Translations under genes and position numbers: made by a program
In this document: positions 23,719 to 35,900 of the stretch, piece after piece
Numbering within the stretch: the first letter of the stretch is position 1
How the letters are laid out: every line of letters starts with the position of its first letter
Assembly (NCBI GenBank): GCA_002943765.1
Contig: PQWQ01000038.1
Coordinates: forward strand, 1-64,000
Direction: 5' to 3'
DNA length: 64,000 bases
DNA from: Psoroptes ovis
Taxonomy: Eukaryota > Arthropoda > Arachnida > Sarcoptiformes > Psoroptidae
The notes under the pieces: model-generated
The model's database searches: none
What the model was told of the DNA's origin: nothing
What the model saw: only the letters and a program-made list of their open reading frames with translations

Positions 23719-26700
23719 ATGACTAAGGTAAGAACCTTGGAAAATTATATTCATTCATTGTTTTAATCGATATTGTTTTGATCTGTCACCATTATGAACC
23801 TATTAACCTAATATTTCAGCGTGGAATCGATGATTCAGATGTTGTTGTACAGTGTTCAACATCATCATCATCATCAACAGCGGCAACGACATCAAATGAA
23901 ATGAATTCAAATCAATCAACAATTCCAGTGCAAATTGAAGATCGAATAGATTCGAAATCGAATGATAAGAATTCTGATTATCTAAGAGGCAATTCAAATT
24001 TGAATAATAATAATAATGGTTTAACAACCACTGATCATATTTCAATACATCAAAATCATAATAGTAATAATAATAAAAAATTTAAATCATCAATTGATTC
24101 ACCAGCAAAATCGCGAGTAGTTCACATACGTAATATACCGACTGAAACAAATTCACAAGAGCTGATTATGTTAGCATCACCTTTTGGTCATGTTACGAAT
24201 CATTTGTTTGTTCGTAGCAAGTGTCAAGCATTCGTTGAATTTGAATCACCATTTTCGGCTACACAAATGGCAAATTATTGGATACAAACAACGATCGGTG
24301 GTATACCGTCATCGGTTCAACCGACAATCAGGTTTGTGTTCGATCGATTTGGTCAGAAAGCACCAAAGAAATTAATCAATTTTCATTAACATAGGGGAAG
24401 ACATGTTCATGTACAAGTTTCGAATCATAAAGAATTGAAAACACATGATCAACAACAACCGCAAAATAATAATGGACTACAATTATATACGAATGGAACG
24501 ATTGTTGATGGTTATACTGCAGCTGCGGCTGCTGCTGCAATCGATCATCAACAATATGTTGATGACATTAGTCATACACCATCAACAGTATTACGTATAG
24601 TGATTGAAAATCAAATCTATCCAATCACTTTGGACACAATCTATCAATTGTTTTCACGTCTTGGTGTTAAAGTTTTACGAATAATTATGTTTCATAAAAA
24701 TCAACTTTTACATGCATTGATTCAATTCAGTGATTTAGCGGCCGCAATTTTAGCCAAAACAACTTATGATGGTCAATCATGTTATCCAAGTTCATCGGCT
24801 AATTTTCACATAATGCGTATTGAATATTCTAAGCTACAAAATTTAATTGTCAATACAAATAATGATAAATGTCATGATTATACAACGACAACAGCAGCAA
24901 CAACAACAACTATAGCCACTAATGGTAATGGTTATTCACTTAAAAATGGTTCAGCATCGACCATAAATGGCTCCGCAACGCAAGCTACGGCTGCAGCATC
25001 TTCAACCAATCATCATTTGACTGATCGAAATGATATAGTTGCAGGATTATTTAATTATAATGGTGCTGCTGCTGCTGCTGCTGCTTTAGCAGCAGCCAAT
25101 AATTTCAACCCTTTAAATCCATTGACTGGATCATTAACCAGTGCATCAAACGGTGGTCATCGTCATGTTAATCATAATGCAGCAGCGGCAGCAGCAGCCG
25201 CCAGTATTCTAATGAATCAACCAAATGCATATCTTGGACCGCACACTTATCCGACACCTTTACAATTATTAGCAAATTGTGGTGGTGGCGGTGGTGGTGG
25301 CTGCGGTCAACCATCATTGGCTACATTGAATCCAACCACAACAGCTGCGGCCATGTTTGCTGCCGGTATACCGGCAGCTGCAGCAAATTTGGCATTCACA
25401 CCCGTCGTTCATGTATCTGGCCTTAATCCAGAGGTATGTCCCTTGAGCTTATTTTCGAAATTTATTTTTATTTAATTCTATGAATTGATATTTGAGAATC
25501 GAATTATTAATAATCTATCGCTAACCTTTCTTCTCTCTTTTCCAATTCTCACACATCTTACACACACACAAAATGTGATTGCGGCATGTTTTTTTCGAAT
25601 ACAAAATCAATTCAAATTATCATTTATATATATTCTATGAATAATCAATTTTTATGGCTAAAAATATTGATTTTTATTTATTTTTATTTTGTTTTGTTTT
25701 ATTATTTTGTTTATCTGAATCTATTTCTACTACACTTAATATCTTCTAAATAATCTAAAATATCTGTGCCTTGTGATTGATGTCATAATACACACTGACT
25801 ATTTATTGAATTCTTATTCGAATCAAACGCACAAACTCAATGAACACCCATCAAAAAATTTTGATTCAATCATCATCATCATCATCATCTGGTCTTAAAT
25901 CTGGGAAAAAACCTAATCAAAAATAATGTTTGCTTCGGTTGCTTCAACAACATTTAATGATCATCGAACTCAAATATTCAAACAACGATATATTATGACA
26001 CTATTTCGACCGATGTGTGCGTTTGTTGCCAAACACACACACATGGAATGCCAAAAAAAAACCACGTGTTTTTTTCGAATTAATGAATTATGTCTGAATT
26101 GAAATCATTTCATAATTGCTATAATCCTCTCTCACCCTTATTTTCGATGTCATTATTTCAATCATATCATTTATCATGTATCAATCAATCAATTCAATCA
26201 TTTGCAGCACATCACTCCCGATGCTTTATTTACTTTGTTCGGTAATTCATTATTTTTTATTATAAATATCGCTTTAAATATTTTTGTTTTTTATTTATTT
26301 ATTTCTAATCAATCAATTATTATTATCAATTTCCTATATTTTCCTGTCCATATACAATCTGTTCATACATGTATATCACTGATATATGTATGAAATAGAC
26401 ATTTGTCATAACTAAGTAAATTTAATTTTATCATTATTTTTTGATCCACTCACTCACTCAACACAGGTGTATATGGTGACGTGATTCGTGTGAAAATTCT
26501 GTTCAATAAAAAAGATACAGCCCTGATACAGATGGCCGAACCGAATCAAGCACAAAATGCTATCAGTTATTTGGATCGTACCAGATTATTTGGTAAAACA
26601 ATTCATTTGATGAGTTCAAAACATCAAATGGTACAGATGCCTAAAGAAGGTCATCAGGTAAATATAATTAGTTAAGGGTTTAATCTTATTATTCATAGAA

Positions 26701-27476
26701 TGAATGAATGAATAAATTCTTGATCAGTCATTACGCACAAGTCTATGTATTTTTTGAAATCATTGACCTTGTTGGTATGATCAAGAAAAAATTAAGATCG
26801 AATTCCATTCGATAGAATGATTCCAAATTCATTGTGAATCATTGAATTTTTCGCAATGAATATTTCACTCATATTTCTACAATTTCTAATCAATCAACCA
26901 ATCATATAGGATTCAGGCCTCACCAAAGATTATGCCAATTCACCATTACATCGTTTCAAGCGGCCAGGATCGAAAAATTATAACAATATTTATCCACCAT
27001 CGGAAACATTACATGTATCGAATATACCATCAACATGTTCGGAAGATGATTTACGTCAATTTTTTCAAAACGAAACCGGAAAACAAATACAAAAATTTAA
27101 ATTTTTCCCAAATGATCATCGTATGGCATTGATACAATTTGAAAGTATTGAAGATGCAGTACTAGCGTTGATCAAAATGCATAATTATAAGTAAGTTTAT
27201 AGTTTTTTCGTACAATACACAAATACCTATGATACCTCTATTAGTAGGCCCTAATCAAACCTTGAATGATTTTTTTGATTAGGTTTGGACAAACAGAGGT
27301 AGATCAATAACCTTAGAAACTGTTGAAATGTAAAAGTCAATGTTTTGATCTTGAATTCATTGACTGTTTGATTGATTCTAAGTACAAATGTATTAATCAA
27401 TTCATTTGTTTTAATTACAAACAGAGTGGCCGAACATTCACATCTTCGTGTATCATTTTCAAAATCACCTGTTTGA
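23719..27476 (+). CDS. Polypyrimidine tract-binding protein (PTBP/hephaestus-type splicing regulator)
   Basis: Seven coding exons: 23719-23727, 23820-24331, 24395-25433, 26208-26241, 26467-26657, 26910-27190, 27425-27476; 705 residues. N terminus MTKRGIDDSD resembles the PTBP TKRGSDEL start. RRM1 (about 105-190): SRVVHIRNIPTETNSQEL, then RHVHVQVSNHKELKT. RRM2 (about 230-325): VLRIVIENQIYPITLD ... LRIDFSKL-like MRIEYSKLQNLIV and NNDKCHDYT. An Ala/Gly-rich linker follows. RRM3 (about 515-600): VVHVSGLNPE, HITPDALFTLFG, GDVIRVKILFNKKDTALIQM. RRM4 (about 620-705): TLHVSNIPSTCSEDDLRQFF, ending HLRVSFSKSPV, the family's usual terminus. Nuclear RNA-binding protein that represses exons through UCUU/CUCUCU tracts. 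Exon 4 is exactly 34 nt (see findings). The linker with Ala runs is longer than in vertebrates. Confidence 0.95.
25434..26207 (+). promoter_or_regulatory. Intron upstream of the 34-nt PTBP exon, with pyrimidine tracts
   Basis: 774 bp, far longer than most introns here. It contains CTTTCTTCTCTCTTTTCC at about 25527-25544 and CCTCTCTCACCCTTATTTTC near 26126, both of the kind PTB proteins bind. Inferred to control inclusion of the next exon. Confidence 0.5.
26208..26241 (+). other. 34-nt microexon of the PTBP gene
   Basis: Flanked by TTTGCAG and GTAATTC; encodes HITPDALFTLF plus one base in the middle of RRM3. Skipping it shifts frame and gives TGA at 26482-26484 after five codons. Confidence 0.93.
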
Positions 27477-27565
27477 GCAGAGCAGGCAAATCGATGACAG
27501 GTAATGGTTCATTTAAAATGCTTTGATTCAATCAAATATTCTCTTTAAGAGACGTTTAAAATTAT

Positions 27566-27593
27566 TGAATATTCATTGATCAATGAATATTCA
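27566..27593. repeat. 28-bp perfect palindrome
   Basis: TGAATATTCATTGA and its exact complement, centred on TTGATCAA. Outside it, ACGTTTAAAAT (27553-27563) pairs with ATTTTAAACGT further right, so the whole folds as a hairpin of roughly 75 nt about 65 nt after the PTBP stop codon. Confidence 0.85.
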
Positions 27594-27765
27594 TTCATTC
27601 ATTCATTTTAAACGTAAGACAAAAGAGATAAATCAAAATTGAATTCAAAATGTTTCTTCAGTTCTGGAATCATACAAACCGAAATCATGTCATTTCAACG
27701 TTTGTAATTTTGATTTTGGGTGAAGAAATACAGTCTATTTCTTATTTCTTGTATTCAAAGAAAAT

Positions 27766-27847
27766 ATTAAGTTGTCCGAAAAGTATTTGCCGATTATATC
27801 GTAGGTAGTCAATGAGAAAATCGGCAAGAACTTATGGGACAGCTTAA
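27766..27847 (-). mobile_element. Hairpin MITE, type A2 (copy 8)
   Basis: TTAAGTTGTCCGAAAAGTAT, interior ATTATATCGTAGGTAGTC, AATGAGAAAATCGGCAAG, right arm CTTATGGGACAGC: arm ends do not match each other. Confidence 0.85.
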
Positions 27848-29015
27848 TTTTTCAAATTAATCGATTTGATTAATTCATTTGTTTTTCTCTCAATTATTAT
27901 CACAGGTATTCTCACACATTCGTATTTGTTCGGCTTTGAATCGAATCGTTAAAAGTGTAAGTATTGAAAATTTGACCCTCAAAAGAAATCTCTTGTTCAG
28001 AAGGCTGTTCGTATCAATCTATTCAATGATAAAGATGAATGATACGAACCTATACAAGAGTAAAGTAAAAATAGAAACATCAAGTCCTGATTTTCATTAA
28101 TATTTTTTTTAAATTCATTAAATGAAAATTTTCGTATTTGATTGTTACATTCATATTAATTTATTTCTTAATTTCATTTCTCAAAACAATAGATTTATTC
28201 TTACATATTTAAGATGCCTCAAACAACAACTACCAAACACTTATATGCCTTAAAGAAATACAAAATTTTCTTAAATCATTCCATTGAATTAACATTGAAT
28301 CAATCATTAAAACACGTATATTGAGCTTTTTTCTTCAAATATTTTCGAAAAACAAATTGAATCAAAACTTATTCGGGTGCCTTTGAAATCATTGAATTTA
28401 AGAAAATCAAAATCAATCTATCAATCAAAATAATTGAAACAAATTTATTCAAATTTAAAAGTATTGTCCATTTTTCTCTTTTGATCAACGAATATTCATT
28501 CAATGTTTTCAATTCGATTTGTCCAACATTTCACCAGTTACATTTGAACAATTCAAACATTAATCGTATTATTTTGCATTCATCGAATTCGAAAAATTGA
28601 AAATTCATCTATAACCTTACTTATTTGGCGCTTGGATATTACCGAACCGAAGAAAGGATTGAAAAATCAACAAAACAAAGGTCCAATCGAAAGAAAAACA
28701 GTCTTCCATTGTTCATCAATCATCATTCGTCAACTTGGGCCAATCAATCAAACATCAAATGAAATGATCACACACACACATTTACTAATGCTGAATGCGC
28801 ATCCGTCCAATTTTTACTATTTTCAAAAAAATCAAAAAACTCATAAAAATACATTCCAATCAAAATAAATAACTATAATCTGTAATCGTTTTTTTGAAAA
28901 AATGAAATTGAATAAAATTGATTTTTTCACCAAAAAATTCAAATCTATTTCAATTTATGCAATTCAAGCGAATTTTTGGCCGTTTGAAAACTTATAATCT
29001 CAGCTAAATCAGTTG

Positions 29016-29045
29016 AAATCAGCTAAAAATATGTGCAGCTGATTT
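29016..29045. repeat. AAATCAGCT/AGCTGATTT inverted repeat with further AGCTGA motifs
   Basis: Nine-base arms around a 12-base spacer, within a stretch (29000-29055) with five CAGCT/AGCTG motifs including an E-box CAGCTG. More copies occur at about 29105 and 29470-29515. Possible regulatory cluster for the apolipophorin gene. Confidence 0.5.
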
Positions 29046-29689
29046 AAGAGCTGATGAGACCAAATATATTTTAAAATTCAAGTCATCAAAATATTGGTTA
29101 TGAATTAGCTGACAATTATATTTGACCAAATTTCAAATTTTCAAGGGCTATAGTTATGCAATTATCATCAGGTGAATGGGTTTCAAATTTCATTTGATAA
29201 ATCGATGACGTATCGATACGTTTTGATCATTGAAAATTGACGCAGCAGAATGTGCTCGTAACTCGCAAAACATGGATAATCTCAATGAATTTCAAAAATG
29301 ACAAAGGTCAAACAATTAGCTTAGCATTGAAATATTCAAATTTTCAAATCGAGTAAATTGAAATTAGATAATAATGCTAGATTTAAATGATCTCAGCACA
29401 TTGAAAATTTCACATCGTTATTATTATTGAAATTATCAATCAATCAATCAATGCATTGATTTGATTATGAACAGCTGAAAACAGCAACAGCAATCGATGA
29501 TGACAGCTTAGTCAGCTAACTATTTATCTTTGAATTGCTGCGAGCAGCAAAAAAAAAATTCGAACATTTTTCTTGGCTCAAGATTTACATCAACAATCAT
29601 CATAAGAATATTTGAATTGTTGATCAACGATTATCTTTGTAAATCAATCCTGAATTGATTAGTTTGGAAAATTTAATCAACCCGTTGGG

Positions 29690-29697
29690 TATAAATA
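29690..29697 (+). promoter_or_regulatory. TATA box of the apolipophorin gene
   Basis: GGGTATAAATATTTAA in a GC-richer context (CCCGTTGGG) than its surroundings. It lies 268 bp upstream of the ATG, with an initiator-like TTTTCAATCG about 20 bp downstream. A strong TATA box fits an abundantly expressed haemolymph protein. Confidence 0.6.
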
Positions 29698-29964
29698 TTT
29701 AAACATTTTCAATCGAATCGAAAAGTTGTTGAATGAAAGCTTTTTATGAATAAAAACTTTCATCATCTTTTTCATCTCATAATAAGTGTCAATATATTTT
29801 CAAAATTCAAAATTTCGAATTAAATTTTAGCTTTTTGAAACAGTGAATTTATTTCCCCATAGGTTTACTGTGCATTCTACCACCAAATCCAATAACCCCA
29901 CTGAAACATAATAATAATATAACGACTAACCAAGAGTCTGATTTCAAGCCAAGTGTCCTAAATA

Positions 29965-32900
29965 ATGGCTAGAACTTTGGCTTGTTGGGGTGCTATACTG
30001 TCTGCCTCATTGCTTCTCATCAATCTGCCTCAATGGACCCAATCCTATCGATTAGAATGTAAGTCTTTGAATGTCGAATGATTTTTAATTTTTAAAATTT
30101 CAAAAATTTCAATCCTCTGTCAATAGCTTACAATAAATTTTCGGATAATTTAATCCAGAACAACGATGATGATCAATTCAAATGTTCAACAGGTTGTATT
30201 GAAACATCGAAATCGAATCGAGTAATCGATTATCAAACTGGTACAACATACAGTTACCAGGTTCAATTATCAACCGAACTGAAACAAGGTCAAGGAACAT
30301 ATTCGAATGATGTTGTCGATAACAACAACAGCAATAGCCAAGTTCGAATCAAAGCCATTGCTGATCTATCTGCATATGGCCAATGTGAAATGGTACTTCG
30401 TTTGAAACAAATTCAAATCGAAGGTATCGATGATCAACGGCAAGCTGATCAAATGAAATATCAATTGGCCAAACATTCCACTCATTTTGCCATTAAAAAT
30501 GGTCAAATTGAACAAGTTTGCGCTGAACATGATGAAACAGAATGGACTGTCAATGTTAAAAAATCAATTTTATCCTCGATTCAAGTTTCGGCTGAAAATT
30601 TGACGGAAAAATCCGAAATCATTGAAACCGATATTAATGGTCAATGTTTAACTGAATATCAACCAATCAATGAATGGAAATATGGACAGGATAGAAATGC
30701 AATTGTTGAAATTATCAAACGTAAACAATTGTCTAAATGTGAGTAATTGAAAAATTTGAAATTGTTTAGATGACCATTGTGTGTAATTTTATTTGGAAAT
30801 AATCGTAATCGATAGGCCACAATCGACATCAAATCAACTTGGGTCTATTCCCACGTTCATATGGTCTTGATCAATTGGTACGATCATCGATGCCGATCGT
30901 AAACGGAACCTATGAATGTCGACAAAAAATTCAAGACAGCGTAGTGATCGAATCCGATTGTCGAGATAAACAATCAATTTGGCCATTGAAAGTATCGGTC
31001 GATTCTTCGATTCATTGTCAATTGATTGGTGAACAATCAATATTGATTGCACCGAAATCGACAAGTCGTTCGATGAAACGTCAAAATCTGGCATGGAATA
31101 CTGCTTACTCCACAAACAGCTTATTACAAGGATCATTACAATCATCATCACAAGATGCTGAATATACTGTTGAACAAGTTGAACAATTATTGAAACAATT
31201 ATGTCGAAAAACACAGAATTCAATCGATATTGAAGTACCGGAATTATTTGCACAATTAGTCAGCGTAAAACAATCGCTCCGCGCTGAAGAAGATCAACAA
31301 CTTTATGAACAAATACGAAATGGTCAACTATGTCAATCATCAACAAATAAACTCCACGATATCTATTTGGATGCTTCAGCTTTAGCCGGTACAGCTGGTT
31401 CAGTTGATGTATTGATCAAAGCATATCATCAACAACAACAACAACAGCGTCAGCAACGACAATCGGAAATTTTACCAAGATTTTCATATTATTTTTCACT
31501 GTTAGCATTCACTAAAGTACCAAGTGTTGAAGCTGCTCAACGATTGGTTGAATTTGTTCAACAACAACAACAACAAATTGTATCGAATGATGAATATGAA
31601 CAAATCATTTATGGTGTAACTGGTTACCTACATAATCTTAGAAGATTTGTCCAAGATCAAGAACAACAACAAGGTCAACAAGGTCAACAACAACATGGAC
31701 AACAAGAACGAATTTCATTGGAAAATGTTGAACAAGTCATTAGCCGATTGCAGCAATATTTGATTGAACAATTGGAACAACTTGTACCGCAAGTTGGTCA
31801 ACAACAACAACAGCAGCAACAACAAGTCAATTATACCACTGTTCTTTCATTGATTCATGGCTTGGAAAATATCGGTTATGAATTGACCACCGATTATCAA
31901 CAACAACAACAACTTGTACAACGTGTAATTCGAATCGTACAACAATATGGTGGTGGTCACCAATCAAAATCCGTAGACTATTACACACCGATACGTGTAG
32001 CCATTATTCGATCAATCGTCAATGTTGTCACCGATGATGATACTGTTCGAAATTATTTGCTCGAATTATTCTTCGATCAACAACATCAAGAATCGAATGC
32101 TGTACGAATTGAAGCATATAAAACATTGGTCATGTCCGGTGTGAAAATATCTGAATTACAGAAAATTCAAAAATATGTTGATTCATCAAATGATGATGAT
32201 GGCCAATTATCAACCGATGTAATCAATTATGTACGATCACATCAAGCTAATCTTCGTACAACTTCAGATATATATCGCCGTACAATATTGCCGTTGGGTG
32301 CACCGAAATTTTCAAAACCAACCAGTTTAATCGGTGTATCACGAAATTATGAATTTTCATATGTAAATGATGTTTATCAAATTGGTGTGACAGCTGAAGC
32401 AGATATTGTTTATGACAATGTTTATTATGGTCAAACATACCGACAAAGACAAACTACCAATGTTATTCCTCAAATGGTTACATTTAATCTTACATTGCCG
32501 ATTATGGGCCGTGAATTTCAAGTAGTTCAAGTTCGGGTATATCAACAAGGTCTTGAACAAGTATTCGGAAGCCAATATCAACAACAATCAATCCATGATA
32601 AATCAACATTTGATCCAATGAAAATGATGACCAAATTGATTGATATTGTTTCGAGAGCAAATGGTCGACAATTGTTACGTGAAAATCCTCAATTCACTTT
32701 ATATGTTCAAATACAAATCGATGGTAAAACTGTTGTTGCTTATGATGAACAAGAATTGATTACATTGATCAATGGTCATGGTATGATTAGCCGAATGTTA
32801 CGCGATGTATTCACACGACAACAATCAACAGTATCGATTGATCGAGCATTTTCAATTGTACCGATTGATTTCTTGACATCAATGACAACCACAACTGGTA

Positions 32901-35900
32901 TGCCAGTACAATTTCGATTGAACAGCACAGTGGTTGTTGGTCTTAAAGCTAATGTCAATCTGAATATTGATAATAATGATTCAACAAATGTCGATTTCGA
33001 AGTATGGCCATCATTCGTAGGTCAAATTGATGGAAGCGTTAAATATTATGCTGGTCAACAACAGGAAAAATCTGTACAACATACAGGTCGTGTATATTCA
33101 GCACCACATGTCAATCTGCAAGCAAGATTTGATGGTAAACAAGGTGTTACGCTTAAATCATATATGCCAGAACAACGATATACTGTTTTACGATATGAAA
33201 CAGGATTCTATGTGAACAAACAACGACAACAATCACGATCAGTGGGCCAAGGTCGTTCATCAATGATCATTGATCGATCATCGAACACCGGTAGCGGTAA
33301 ACATCAATGCACTGAATTCACTAAAAAATTACTTGGTAGGTGGAATTTTTTGAATTTTGAATTTTTCACAATTTACAATGGTCAAATTTTCAAATTCTCA
33401 ATCATTGAATAGGTGTCGCTCTTTGCTACGATGTTCAATATCAAAATAATGATGATGATGGTCAAAGTACTGAATTTGTCACCGAATTAAGCGTAGAAAA
33501 ATTTGATCAACAATTGAACAGTTTTGAAATCCATTTGGATAATCCAGTTACATTCGTTGAATCAATATTTGGTTGGTCAAACAAAAACAACAACAACAAT
33601 GGTAAACGATCGCTTAAATTCATGTTCAACACACCTGGTACCGAAATTGATCGTGAAACAGTATTCGAAGTGCAGCTGCCATCATTCGATAGAGATTTCC
33701 TTACATCAGGTGCTCGTCTTCGTATCAAAAGCCCATGGAAAGAAATGCTCGCCGAAGCTGTTGTACGTAATCATCAATATGATCGAACATTTAGCGTACA
33801 ATTCAGTGTGGATAAACATCGTTTCGTTCAAATGGAAATCGGTTTAGAAACTGTACAACGTGGCCAAAAAAGTGAATATCGTGCTAAAATGATCGTTAAC
33901 ACACCGTTCACTGGCCAACCAATCAATTTGGTCGGTACATGGTCATATCAACGTGGCAGTAAATCAGTTTTTCATATTTCACTCGAAGATATTGAACAAC
34001 AACGAAGCTTTGTGAAAGGAACATGGATAAAATCCGGACAAATAAGTCAAAATGATTTCAAATGGTCATCACATTTGATGTTTGATTTGGCTCGAATCGC
34101 TTGCAAAGCTATCGGTACCATTGAACAAGGTGAACGAGATTTTAAATTGAATTTTTCAACTGATTATCAAACACCGCGAAGCGGACGTCAATCAGCTCAA
34201 TTATCGGTTAAACATCAAAATCTTTCATATGGTAAAATGATTAAATTGATTAATGAAGCTCAATGGTCATCGACTGTAGCACCAAAATATAATACACAAT
34301 ACAATCATCGATTTATTTTCGGATCAAATGATTATTTGGAACATGATTTACAAATCAAATCCAACAATAATAATGAAGAACAAATCAGATTATTTCAATC
34401 GGCAAAATTAATGGAACAACGTGGCCAATATGATGGTGAAATCGATAGCATTTGTACTGTTAAACCCTTAGGAATTGATTACGAACTTAAAGCTCAAACT
34501 AGTTTAGTCGGTTGGACAAACGGTGGTGGTGAAAATCGACGATTCGAATTGATTGCAACTGGTAATCGACGTAATCAAATAGATTCGGATAAACTTCGTG
34601 CTGAACTATACTTTCAACAACAATCATCCGAACCATTGAAATTGACAGTTAGAGCTGCTGTTAAATCTGAACAAATTGATTTCATGTATACCGACAAGGT
34701 TGAAGAAGCGCAACCAAATGAATATCATGGTCTTATGATGGTTCAATTATCACCGAAACAAAAATATAGTACACGTTATGTTTATTCGGTTAATCAGCGA
34801 GATTCGAAATCAAATATTCATCAATTAGATGCGACGATCAATGATGCAATTACAAACAAATTATTCGCCAAACAACAAGGCAAAATGATTCAATCAATTT
34901 CGGATCGATCATTTGATTTACAATCAAAATGGACAGATGAATATGGTCAACGATTATTTGATGGTCGATTAAAAGTTGAAAATGGTGGTCATGGTGGTGG
35001 TCAAACTAAATGTCAATTTGAACATTATCCAACCGATACCCGTGGGCGATTTGATTTAGATTCATCAAAAGCAGTGGTTGAATTTGAAAATAAACAATAT
35101 AAACATATGACTAAAGTTGATTTGGACAATGAGCGACAATTTTCATTGAATTCAAAAACAAAACAATACGATAATGATATTTTCACTGTAAGTCAATTGA
35201 ATTTAAAGCTTTCAAAATTTGAAATCAAATAGATAATCATCAATTAATTAATTCATTCATTAATTCACCGTACAGATTGATACAAAAATTTCACCAAAAC
35301 ATCGATCATATTTGAAAATTGATTCCGAATCATTCAACAGTGATTGTCATTATGAACCAGAATCAGAAACAGGTGATCGCGGTAAAAAATCGGCAAAAAT
35401 TCAATTACAAATTCCAGGATGGTGGGAACATGAAACACAAACATTGATGGATAATGATAATGATCGTTATGAATTACAATCTCGAACTGATTATAACAAT
35501 GAAAATGTATATGATTTAAATGGTAAATATCAAAAAGATCAAACATTAGGATTAGCATTGAAAACCAAATCGATTTCAAGTGAATTGTTAGCCGATAAAG
35601 GCAAACAATATCGTTTACAATTTGAAAATGATAAATTTAAACATGATACACGTTTAAATTGTGATCAATCATCATCATCATCATCATCCACCATTGATTT
35701 TGATTCGAAAACAATTAAAAATAATGAAAATATTGCCACCATTCATTATGGTTGCAGCCAAGATCGTGTTCATCAATTCAATGTTGATTGTAATGGTGGG
35801 GCTATAACTGCAAAAGGTGAATGTCAATTTCAATCAACAAATGAACCATTTGGACATTTGAATGTTGGCGTTAATACTGACGGTATCCGAATGAAACATC

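Larger units (their letters stand above)
27477..29964. other. Intergenic region between PTBP and apolipophorin genes
   Basis: The first part is the PTBP 3' UTR and includes the palindrome at 27566-27593 and one hairpin MITE. The middle is AT-rich without ORFs of merit. The last kilobase is the apolipophorin promoter region with AGCTGA motifs, two TTATCTTTG (GATA-type) sites near 29524 and 29632, and a TATA box. Confidence 0.6.
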
